Assembly (NCBI RefSeq): GCF_027596085.1
Contig: NC_072469.1
Location: 19,288,281-19,352,280 of the forward strand
Direction of reading: 5' to 3'
Source: Anoplopoma fimbria
Taxonomy: Eukaryota; Chordata; Actinopteri; Perciformes; Anoplopomatidae
Length of the DNA: 64,000 bases
Shown: positions 24,111 to 34,298 of the stretch, piece after piece
How positions within the stretch are numbered: the first letter of the stretch is position 1
Layout: each line of letters opens with the position of its first letter
Notes under the pieces: generated by a model
What the model saw: only the letters and a program-made list of their open reading frames with translations
Told to the model about the DNA's origin: nothing
Database searches by the model: none
Translations under genes and position numbers: made by a program

Positions 24111-24724
24111 TTGGTTGTTCTGGTTCTAGGCTTTTTCTAACTTTATAATACCACTGATCCTATCTTGGCCTTAACACCCTGTATAATAGATACTTATTAA
24201 GCAATGTGCTGAATGTCCATGACCTCAAATTAGAGCATATAATAATGGGGAAAGCTCCAGGAAATGGCTTGGTGTCAGTTACTCTGTTTAACAACTGTAG
24301 TCATAGTTGCCAGGTCTGTGTGAAAAAAAAAAATTGAATTTTGAAAGAAAATGAAAAATCAGCTCAGTCCCAGAACACAAAATACACCAATGCCAAGCCA
24401 TTTACTGCCAGATGTATTGTGATAGCAACAAAGTAACACCATAAATGTACCTCCGTCTTAACTTTTCCGGCATTAACAGTTTCCCCTAAACTGTTCTTTA
24501 ACCTAGTTCAAATATAGCTCTGTGGACAACACACAAACTAAGCTGTTGCTTTGTCTTTTCACTTTTCCTTCCCTTTCCCCTCTTCTTTCCTGCCAGGACA
24601 ACATTAATATAGTGTCTTTACTTCATATGCATTTACTGTAGTCTAAATTCTTTTGTATATTTCTTCCCATATTTAGCCCACCGGGCATCATGTTTTTCCC
24701 TGGGGTTGAGAGGCAGAAGTCCAC

Positions 24725-24728
<4 letters not shown>

Positions 24729-24777
<49 letters not shown>

Positions 24778-24798
24778 GTGTGTGTGTATATATATATA
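24729..24798 (+). repeat. (GT)n(TA)n microsatellite
   Basis: A GT tract of about 50 bp, a short TTGTG break, then GTGTGTGTATATATATATA. Confidence 0.95.
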
Positions 24799-25587
24799 CC
24801 TGTGTACGTGTGTCTGTGTTTAATATGTTATTTGTCATTATAAGAAGCACTAGTTAAGTGTCCCAGAATTTCAGAGTTGATAAAGTCCAAAAGTTTGAGT
24901 CATTCAATGATTAAGGGATAATGCCACAGGAGGTGTCCATTATCAGGAATTAAAGGAATGACCCTTAGCTCATAGAACTATTCCGCTCAGCTACAAGCCA
25001 GAAAACTAACATTATGCTGCAAGATTCAATGGCAATAATATATTGTGTAAGGTTGACCATCTGTAAATATAATTTGACAGCATGTTGAACAACAAGGCTA
25101 GCTAGCTATCAAACAATGTCATTGTCCCCAAATCAAGATATAAATATTTTCTGGAACAAATGAGAGGCCATGTGTACTGTCGGCCACAGCCTGACGTAGC
25201 GTGTTGAATAGCGAATGGGATGTGAGAAACAATTATTTATATGTATCAGTAAGTTCAGAGGGGCAGTGTAACATACTTCTTGCATTATGTGTGTTATAGT
25301 TTCCACCCTGTGGTGTTCAGAGGATGAGGCACTTAAGGACTAAACTCATTGTTGTAAATACATTATGCAATCATTGTTTTTAATTTATCTTATTTAATGT
25401 AGCCAACACATGAATTTAGTATGTCTTACAGACAGCATAACCAGAAATACTTAGTCTTTTATCAGGGAATAATGGGCACCCTACAGCCAATCAGATTTTA
25501 ATATTCATACATGTCTTTTGAAGTGAAGGAAACACTGTAAAGCCAGCTCTATCATTAGATGAAACCATTTTTTAAACATGTGTTCCC

Positions 25588-25725
25588 ACCTCAGCCACTT
25601 TGTCTCTCTGGCATTGAAGCTGAGGCTTGGTGACAGTCAGCTCCACCCTCTGCTCTATCACCATGTTTCTCCACTTCTTTCGGCTCGGCCCAGATGTCAG
25701 GCATGGTGGTGCTGGTCTGCCCACT
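25588..25725 (-). pseudogene. decayed copy of the C1q-like gene's exon 1 coil segment
   Basis: On the minus strand this stretch aligns with the coiled-coil part of exon 1 of the gene at 28933. In one frame it reads NMVIEQRVELTVTK...QRDKVAEV, against DMVVEQKVELRNTK...QKDKVAGL in the intact gene. An extra base shifts the frame relative to the upstream DIW.E segment. The splice donor has decayed (CAGGT is replaced by CATGT) and no signal-peptide region is seen above it. No matching C1q-domain exon was recognised below it, so this is a relic of a second gene copy or a partial duplication. Confidence 0.72.
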
Positions 25726-26884
25726 TGTCTATTTGTGTATTCGCTTAAACACTTGTTTTACTAGACTTCCTTGACACTTCCTACTTAGACCTGTGTCTTA
25801 GTCTGCCACAATGACCGCAGTGAATGTGATCGTGTGAGTAATGGACAACTTCTGATGCACAAGTTATTCTCTTAAAGACCCAATCTGTAGACTGGTGGAG
25901 CCCCAGCAGATGCTGTTGGTTTATCAGTCAAACTGGTCAGTAAGGTCAGATACTGTTACAATATCGGATTTCACTATGTTGGTACACTGTGGACTTCACT
26001 CTGTTGGTGTCATTTGAACTTCACGTCATATCTGTTGTGACAATAGTGTCAGGTGCAATGTACTCCATGTGTCAATACTGTGCTTTCGCATGTGTGCAGT
26101 ACACAGACATTCTCACGTTCATGTAGGCCGGGATAACTTGCAGTTCAATTTGGTTGACTTTGTCATTACTAACAATGTCATAAATTCAGGTTGATTTAAA
26201 TATTGACTCAACTTAGTTATCCATATTTCCATCTGTAATGCGTAGATACAATTACAAAACTTTTTTATTATAAATGATTTACCACATTGTTCCATTTTCC
26301 CATTGGTCCTGCAGCTGACAGGACCATCTCCAACTCAGAATTCTAGACTTAACTTGGCCTGTGACTCTACCCAATAATTGTACCTGCTGAGGATAACAAG
26401 AGGTGCTTTATAAAAGAGAAAGGGTCTTATTATATATCCTTGTATTGCATTGAGATAAAAAAAAATGTTTTAACCATGCTATCAATAAAAAAGACTGCCA
26501 TAACTCCTCATAGGGCTTAAGTTGACAAAAGCAGCAGCATTACTTGGTAAAGCATGCTTATTTACTCTATTTGTGACATTCTTATGCATGGCAGTTTGAC
26601 ATACTGTAGAGCCAATTCTGAAAGACTGGAACGTTTCAAGTGCTTAAGGAATCTCCTAAAACAGAAAATCTACAAGATATTCAATAAGTGATCTTGGATG
26701 TTGTGATAATGTTATTGTGAATTCCATGGCTGATTGCTTTATTAATCGTATAAACACTCTCATTCAAGTCTGTCTTTAATATGCAAGTCAGTAGTTCAAG
26801 TTGTTTGTCCAGTGTACATTATTGACTGCTCCAAAGTTTGCAAGGAAAATCAGTTATGTTTTGTGGTTCTATAACTTTCTCTTG

Positions 26885-26895
26885 TTTATTTTATT
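26885..26895 (-). terminator. polyadenylation signals of the C1q-like gene
   Basis: Two overlapping AATAAA hexamers on the minus strand (TTTATT at 26885-26890 and 26890-26895), about 170 bases beyond the TGA at 27061. Position and strand suit the 3' end of the nested gene. Confidence 0.5.
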
Positions 26896-27060
26896 TAAAA
26901 TTACTGTACATCATTTATGTCATGTGATCAGGCACATTAGCTTACAGTTATTATTAAATTATTTTAGCATACAAGAGTCAGCTTCTCTCTCTGTTGTCTA
27001 TAAATGACTTGATCAAATTGAGATACCAAGGCCTTGGTGAAGATCAAATATATCTGAAAG

Positions 27061-27338
27061 TCACAGAGGGAACAGCAGGAAACCACTGAAGGTGTTTAAA
27101 GTGCTAGAATCATCATAAAGCCCAGTGTTGACAGCAAGATGCAGTGAAACCACACTTCCCTGTTCCAGCTGTAAGATTAATGCATTTGCAATGGTGGTAT
27201 GACCATGAGAAAACTCCGAATTATGCAAAATTCTCTGACTATTATGATATAAATTCACTGCCATCCACTCTCTGTCGCTGTTGTTGAAGGCAGTGAATCT
27301 GAAATAGTAGGCTCCCTTGACAGGTGCTGTGAAGATGC
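27061..27338 (-). CDS. C1q-like gene exon 4: end of C1q domain and stop
   Basis: 278 bp from acceptor GTTGCAG|GC to TGA at 27063-27061. It encodes GIFTAPVKGAYYFRFTAFNN, then WMAVNLYHN, a central region with LQLEQGSVVSLHL, and finishes NTFSGFLLFPL, the canonical last strand of C1q domains (F-x-G-[FY]-L-[LI]-[FY]). Confidence 0.93.
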
Positions 27339-28933
27339 CTGCAACAGAAAAGAATCAGAGAGGTCAGCTTTGTCTTCGTCTAAGGCTATATTAAGAAGCT
27401 TGCGGTAAGGCATACCTGTAGATGCGTCGTAAGCCCCGCCAATATTTGTGAAGACTCTACGGTAGATGAGTGGAGTTTCAGTATTGAATGGTCCAATTTT
27501 TCCTGAAATGGTCAAGCCAGCAGAGAAAGCCAGCTTCGGAGTGTCTGTAACCACTGGATGGAAACCTTTAAATAAGGGACAATAATTTGATGCCAAGTTT
27601 GGTTATTTTTCGTTATAGCCATCACATAACGATTACTTTGTTTCAAGGGAAAGCCATACAAGTTTTTGTTTTAAAGTAGTCTGATTCTTATCCAAATACC
27701 TGCAATTGTCCTTTCCATCTCATCCAATTTGGTCCTGATGGATTGTTGTTCGGTCTTAGAAATATCCAGCTCTTCCCTGAGACCTGTCACCTCCTTCTTC
27801 TGCTCCTGCACCTCCTTCTCACTGGTTATCACTCTGGAAACTAGGGTTACCAGTTCTTCTCCTTGTCCTATAACCACGGAAGCCAATACGTTCTCCTTGC
27901 TCTCCCAAGATTTTATAGACTCATCAAGTCTGCGAATTTGGTCCGAAATCAGTCTCTCAGCCTCCTCCAGGTTTTTCTTCTGGAGCTGCTGTTCAGTCTT
28001 AGTCGCTTCCAGCACCACTGTCATCGCTGTCATCTTGTTTTCAGTGGCCGTCAGTCGGAAGTTCATCACTGAAATACCATAGAGGCTAAGGATGAAGTTA
28101 TTTTAAGCAAGGCTGTCTAAAGTAGCATTCTATGACATCTTAGTAAAAATACATTTCTTGTTTGTCATCATCTATTGCCACTGATATGATATCATTTTCC
28201 ACCCAGTCCACCAAAGCCTTCTTTATCGACTTGTCTGATCCCGTAGTGTTTGTGGTGTCTGAAATTGTAGGGTTTGTTTGTTTATTTCCTGGGAATAGTG
28301 TACGCAGTAGTTTGCAACAGGCTTTACATTACAGATTAGGAAGACTGATAGCATGAGTCTGTTATGTTATTTCATTTTAAATTGACAATAATTAATACAT
28401 AAATGCTTCTTTGAGCGATGATTTTCTGTTTATTAGGTGTCCATGTTGATTTTGAACATTATTTAACCAATAAAATCCTGAGCAATTTAAATATAGATAA
28501 ATATATAAAAAAATATAGATCTAACTATACATTGACATTGATCTCATAAGTAATGATTCAATAAAGGTTATCAGGATTTAGCCCAATCTAGAGTTTTATA
28601 CAATTTTCTGACATTTCACTGACTAAATTATAAAGCGAAAAATAATTAACAAATTAATAATATTCGCACCCCCAACTTGAACATCTAAAATGTTGTCAAT
28701 ATACTACCTGTGTTCTCTTTCTCCAACCCAGCCACTTTGTCTTTCTGGATTTGAAGGTCAGCCTTGGTGTTCCTCAGTTCCACCTTTTGCTCCACCACCA
28801 TGTCTCTCAGAGCTCTCAGCTCATCCCAGATATCACTCTTAGTCTGACCACGGGACTGTAAATCTTGGTCAGCTACTTGCGCTGATGTCGAAGACAGACA
28901 GAACAATAACACCAACAGCAGAGTACCCCTCAT
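27061..28933 (-). CDS. C1q-domain protein with long coiled coil, four exons, nested antisense
   Basis: This is the whole-gene span; exons are listed separately. They join to 1,023 coding bases, 340 residues plus TGA. Residues 1-18 (MRGTLLLVLLFCLSSTSA) form a signal peptide. About residues 30-195 are heptad-rich coiled coil (KVELRNTKADLQIQKDKVAG, then EEAERLISDQIRRLDESI). Residues about 205-340 are a C1q domain with landmarks PKLAFSAGLT, GPFNTETPLIY.RVFTNIGGAYD, GIFTAPVKGAYYFRFTA, and the C-terminal TFSGFLLFPL. C1q domains trimerise in the TNF-like fold. Without a collagen stalk, this belongs to the secreted C1q-like (cerebellin-like/ghC1q) proteins, greatly expanded in teleosts, where some act in innate immunity. 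The specific role and ligand are unknown. All introns are phase 1 and GT-AG. It lies entirely inside a cntnap2 intron. Confidence 0.9.
27416..27565 (-). CDS. C1q-like gene exon 3: start of C1q domain
   Basis: 150 bp, phase 1 to 1, acceptor TTTAAAG|GT and donor ACAG|GTATGC. It encodes (G)FHPVVTDTPKLAFSAGL, then GPFNTETPLIYRRVFTNIGG and AYDASTG, the first beta strands of the C1q fold. Confidence 0.92.
27700..28068 (-). CDS. C1q-like gene exon 2: coiled coil
   Basis: 369 bp, phase 1 to 1, acceptor ATTTCAG|TG and donor GCAG|GTATTT. It reads VMNFRLTATENKM, then a long stretch rich in Glu, Lys, Gln and Leu, with (A)TKTEQQLQKKNLEEAERL and DISKTEQQSIRTKLDEMERT. No Gly-X-Y collagen repeat is present; oligomerisation is presumably through this coil. 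Confidence 0.9.
28708..28933 (-). CDS. C1q-like gene exon 1: signal peptide and first coil
   Basis: The ATG at 28933-28931 is chosen because it opens directly onto a classical hydrophobic signal peptide. 226 coding bases end at ...ENT G|GTAGTA in phase 1. The coil part (DELRALRDMVVEQKVELR) recurs in decayed form at 25588-25725. Confidence 0.9.
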
Positions 28934-29026
28934 TGTAAAACCTCAACCCTTCAGAATTACCACTAAGAAATGAAATGGAATCAGTTTTTTTATCAACATG
29001 TACTCTCCCAGTGACCACGTCTCTCA

Positions 29027-29055
29027 TTATTTATCTTGTGCCGAGTTGGCACAAG
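29027..29055 (-). promoter_or_regulatory. TATA-like box and adjacent inverted repeat of the C1q-like gene
   Basis: On the minus strand, GATAAATAA (29035-29027) lies about 95 bases before the ATG at 28933, a position suiting a TATA box with a short 5' UTR. Just upstream is an inverted repeat CTTGTGCC-gagtt-GGCACAAG (29035-29055), possibly a factor site. Both roles are inferred. Confidence 0.45.
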
Positions 29056-29599
29056 AAGGTGGGCTTATGCAATGAAAACAAATGTTTATAAGAACGACTA
29101 CCCATTCCTGGAAATGAACAGGAAATGACTTAAAAGGATAAAGCACCCACAAAGAATAATTTAACATGCAGTTGTGGTATTACATTACGGCAGTTATTTA
29201 GGACATAAGAAGTGCTTTTCTCATAAACATCATCCCTTAACTTGTTTATGCAGATGGTCAGTAGCTGCACATTCACATTTAACATGTTTGTATTATCTGG
29301 AATTAACAGAAAAGCCTTGACAAGGTTTTCTTATTTAACCCTCTGAATAAATACCTATGCTGACATAAATAATGAATGGTGCTATATTAGATGTTTTTAA
29401 CAACAAAACAGCCTTAGATCGAATGGCGAATAACAATGTTTCATATTGTTTTTCCTTATAGGAAATTTAAAGTGCCAAAATGTATGAAAAGATCTGTGTT
29501 AAACGTATTCTAAAATTATATAATTACTGTAGGTCCACATTTCATTGTGTATCATGGGATATAATTGTCAAACTTTCAGGGGGTCATTTTTCAGTTGGG

Positions 29600-29720
29600 A
29601 ATGGTAAATGGTAAATGGACTGTACTTGTATAGCGCTTTTCTAGTCTTACGACCACTCAAAGCGCTTTTACATTACATACCATATTACATTACCTTGCCA
29701 CAGTTTAGTGTCTTTTTCTT
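29600..29720 (+). repeat. teleost dispersed-repeat fragment
   Basis: The phrases AATGGTAAATGGACTGTACT, TATAGCGCTTTTCTAGTC and ACCACTCAAAGCGCTTTTAC match, from memory, a fragment that occurs in very many copies in ray-finned fish genomes. I do not name the family. Ends were not resolved. Confidence 0.6.
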
Positions 29721-30029
29721 TCTATCGAGTATTCAAAGTGTAGATGTGAGACCACGCGAGTGAACCCACAGTGCAATAAACTTGTTTTTATTTCACTCTA
29801 AACAAAAAACAGAGCAAAGTGACCGGTCAGCCTTCCGCCTTTTTATCAGGCCCATGCATATGAATGACAACTCCAAAAGAGGCCATGAAACCGACTTATC
29901 TAGTCAAATCGAAGCAATTCTCTTCCTTCTTCGTCTAGTCTCCTTCATTTTCTGTGCTCATTTTATCTGTGGCAGACAGACTGCACTGTGTGATTTGAGC
30001 CTGTGTGTTTTGCGTGACAGAAGAGAGAG

Positions 30030-30140
<111 letters not shown>

Positions 30141-31814
30141 AAGATTTTTTTGGTGCATCTGTGCAGCAGCGAGTGTGAAGATTCAATAACACTGCTATCA
30201 CTGATAAGCTCATCATTCAAAGCTATTGCAGGTGATGTAAAACAGATGAGGGGACACAAGGTTACACAGTATCTATTTTCCATTACATTCAAGAGGTTAT
30301 AGAGAGGGACGGGATGAAGCGGGGAGCTTGATAGTGATTACATCAAACCAGTATACTGTCAGAAATGAGATTGCCTGTAAAGGAGCACATCAAGGTCTCT
30401 TTCTACCAGAATTGGCTTTTTTATATATTTCAGACAAAGCAGACGGCATCCTCTAATTTTCTTGCCATTATTACTTTTTAGTTAATGACTCCCAAGCACG
30501 ACAAATGTTATTATATACACAGGATAAATTGTATGGGCTAAAAAAAGAACAGACTATACCTTTAATGCCAACTCTTGAAGTGAGCCTAGCACCACAATCA
30601 CAAGTGAAAACATGAGATTGGATACAACACATTCCTGCTTTAAAGGATCGAGGCACCTTTATTTTGAAATAACAGCCCTACGTACGCAGACTTCCCTTTT
30701 GATCATTCCTTTTGTCAACATGCCCTATTAAACCATCACCTCTGTCCCTCTACAATCATCAACTTTGCTCTGGTCAACTTCCAACTTCCTCCTTTTGAGA
30801 ACAATGCAATGTTGTATTACTGTATTTTATTCCCTGAGAAAGCTAGTGGAAATGTTTATGCATAATCACATGCATGATTTCCCTGTTGTGTGTGCTTGTG
30901 TGTGTTGCATGTGTGTGATCCTGCATATTTAACCAGGATTGCCCTGAACAAGGTCACAGCCATCACACACCTCCACAGGTGGCCATCTTGTCGCTTATTT
31001 TCTTTGGTCTGGTGTCATGATCTCACACACTAACGCGTGCACACAGTCACCCTGCTGATAGAGATTAATTAGCGTTCCTACTGCGGCAGACCCAGGGTGT
31101 CCATGTGCATCCTGGGAAGAAATAAACAATGTGAGAGTGTGCCTCGTAGAGGGGGAAGACATACAGAAAAAGGGCCTCACACGAAGCAAATGCATAAACA
31201 AAAACACTCTCCTACACATAGGGGTCCAATGTATTGACACACACAGCAAGCTAAGGTACATGTGTATCGACGTGCATGCAGAACCATGAGTAAATTGACT
31301 GCTGAAATCAATTTGCACGTGACCGTACCTTGAACTTTGCTACACTGTGTCCTTACTATCGATGTACTACAGTCAGTGAGTGGAGCCGGATTGAAAAAGG
31401 CAGACAATGCGGCAGATGGCCACAAGAGGAGAGGAGCATGAAGACAGAAAGATTATAGGGAAAAGTGAAATGCAGAAATAAAGACAGAGCAGCGAAAGAA
31501 GGAATCAGGGACAGAGAGGAAGGCAGGGGAGGGGAGGATGAATAGAGATTGGTGTCAGTAAGAGGTGATGTATAGAGGACAGGGTGATGAGAGTGAGCCG
31601 GCTTCTCTCTCGGCTCCAGTAGTAATGTCCCTTTCCAAAACATCACTCATATTTAATGGAGCACAGCTACAAGGGAAGAGAGAGAAAAGGAGAGCACAAA
31701 ACTCACATGCACAAACACGCACACACACTACACTGACATATGCAGACAACGCAACACATTACAGACTTGTACAGACTTGCACAAAGTGCTCAAAGTTTGC
31801 ATGTGAAGATAGAG

Positions 31815-31815
<1 letters not shown>

Positions 31816-31889
<74 letters not shown>
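31816..31889 (+). repeat. (CA)n microsatellite
   Basis: About 74 bp of CA dinucleotides. Confidence 0.98.
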
Positions 31890-31894
<5 letters not shown>

Positions 31895-32238
31895 TTCACT
31901 GGGGTACTCAGACTCAAACAGGGTTCTCTGAGAGTTAATGGAGTTGAGACACAGGTGCCTTGATACTGGAAGCTGCACTCAGCTTGGAGAGGGGGAGAGA
32001 GAAAGAAGGAGTGAGAGAACAAAAAGAGAAGAGAGGAAGAATCGGGGAGCTTTGGCGTTCTTATGAGAATCCGTGTAGAAGTGAGGAAGAAATGTGGTAG
32101 AGGCAGGAACATGATCCTCAGCTGAGCATGTCTTAACTGTGTCTGAAGCCTCATTCGCCAGTCAGCTGAGATGAACGGGGCTCAGGGGTGCAATTATTGT
32201 CGAAAGAAACTGTTGTATGACGAAGTAAAAATGTAAAG

Positions 32239-32266
32239 AAGAGAGAGAGAGAGAGAGAGAGAGAGA
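32239..32266 (+). repeat. (GA)n microsatellite
   Basis: 28 bp of GA dinucleotides about 270 bases before exon e7. Confidence 0.95.
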
Positions 32267-32537
32267 ATAACACATCACAGACAGAAAATGTATTTCCTTG
32301 TTTTACCTCCCACATACCCATGATGAGTCACCCAGTAGTCTTTTCCTTCAATGTGGACATCTACACAAATTAATAAAAGAATGTGGCGGTGCATCTTTTA
32401 AGATTTGGATTAACATTGTTGGAGTCTCATTGGAGATTCTTCTGTTCCAAGAAGTCAGTCAGCTAAAACTAACTTGTGTTAATGACTTTAGCTGTGTGTG
32501 TTTTCTGACGACAAATCTTATTTCCGTCCCCCTCCAG

Positions 32538-32687
32538 GTTCAGGCCTTAACGACGGCCAATGGCACGCAATACGTTTGGTCGCCAAGGAGAACTTTGCCA
32601 TGTTGACAGTAGACGGCGAGGAGTCGTCTGCTGTGCGCTCCACCTCGCCTCTCACCATCACCACAGGAGGAACCTACCATTTGGGAG
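32538..32687 (+). CDS. cntnap2: cntnap2 exon e7: laminin-G domain 2, middle
   Basis: 150 bp, phase 1 to 1, acceptor CCTCCAG|GT and donor GGAG|GTAAGA. It encodes (G)[28 protein letters not shown] and TGGTYHLG(G). The LNDGQWH motif marks the LamG core; KENFA.LT.DG is characteristic of CNTNAP2. Confidence 0.96.
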
Positions 32688-33114
32688 GTAAGAGTCACCC
32701 CAAAAACATCTCCACAGACCTGACAAAATACATTGCAACTCTCACTTCACCTCCATTCATCGTTATCCCATCACATTTCTCTCAAGTGCCCATCTGGGAG
32801 GCAAGGGAGGCATGAGAGTAAAAGATGTTCATGCTTTACGGAGGTAAATATGGTCTAGAAATGTGGCAGTGTCAGAAAATAGCATCTAGTTTACACATCT
32901 CCATGTTGTTTCATAAATTCTACTAAATATTGTCATGTATCTTCAGTTTTTAGTTGTCTTAAACATTTAATGTAACTTTTTCTGGTTCATTTTCTTAGCC
33001 TCCTATTGCCCAGGACAAAGATACATGTTAATTAATCTGCCTTTACTTTGGAGTTCTTTATTTTGGTTAGTTTGTACAGAATATGTTTGTAAATAAATTT
33101 CTTGGTGTTAGTCG

Positions 33115-33620
33115 CCTGTGAAACCAACCCGATCTCACTCCAAACTGGTGCGCCAACCCATGCGCGTCATTATGAGATGGTCAGAGTAACTGTTGTAGTA
33201 TAAAGAGCAAGAAAGTCCATGTAGGATGAGCAGGAGGCGGAGGTTGGATGTGTCAAACAAAGACAAGACTTTCACCCAGTTAAATTATTGTACCTTAGTT
33301 TCGTTACATTACATATGTACTTAACTAACGTCAGTTACGTAACAAGCATACTTATGTGGTAACCAAGACAACATATTTTTTTCAGAAAACCTAACTAAGT
33401 ACCTTTGTTGCATATGTAAACCTAAAAACTATGTAAATCTACGTTGGAAGATTCATTTTAAATAGAGACTGTGTACATCTAACTATCTAAAACTGTACTT
33501 TTCCTGTGAACGTGGAAGTAACTTTGTTACTATAGGCGTAACAAGCGGAAACGGACATCCAGGGTACCTAAAGTGTCACAACCTGAAGATCGGGACCACT
33601 GACCAGGTCTAGACGAGTCG
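33115..33620 (+). repeat. dispersed teleost repeat, about 500 bp
   Basis: The stretch runs from about AACCAACCCGATCTCACTCC through GCGTCATTATGAGATGG, GACAAGACTTTCACCC, AAACCTAACTAAGTACC, CCTGTGAACGTGGAAGTAAC and ends near GGGACCACTGACC. I recall near-identical phrases as a high-copy repeat in spiny-rayed fish. The CCTAAC/CCTAAA part resembles 54480-54720. No coding capacity is evident. Confidence 0.6.
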
Positions 33621-33960
33621 GGTGTGAGAAGTGTTGGCAGGGCTCTGTGCAATTTATTGGAGGAACTGTACCAACATAAGTCTTACCCGTCTGTGTGCTT
33701 GCAGGCTAAATATGTCTATAAATCATTTATCCTGCTAGAAATCTATCTCCCAGTGGCCAGAGTTCAGGAAGTTGCTCACTTAGCGAGAGCACAGACACAA
33801 CTAGACCACCAGATATACACAACCATCGGGAACACACACTAACACACACTAAGCAGCCACAATCTGTCTGAATTAGGAAGACGGCAGGTTAATGACGCCA
33901 GACACTGCTGTCCGTCTGTTGGAAGATGGTCCGTATCTAAGTGTGCACATGTGAATTTGT

Positions 33961-34065
<105 letters not shown>

Positions 34066-34210
34066 CACCTGTATGAAATTACAGTAACTGAGAGAGATAG
34101 TCTGGGCTCTGATAGCTCCATCAGGCCTCTGTCCCTCTCTCTATCAGAGTAAAATCTCCTCCATCAAGCAAGACTATTTCCCGGGCCAGTCAATAGGAGT
34201 GATCATAGTG

Positions 34211-34211
<1 letters not shown>

Positions 34212-34297
<86 letters not shown>
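34212..34297 (+). repeat. (AC)n microsatellite
   Basis: About 86 bp of AC dinucleotides. It could pair with the GT tract at 33961 in single-stranded DNA or RNA. Confidence 0.98.

Positions 34298-34298
<1 letters not shown>

Noticed and set aside
25940..26060. Possible 25-bp minisatellite (CTTCACTCTGTTGG-like units)
   Set aside because: Only two to three loosely similar units; too diverged to call.
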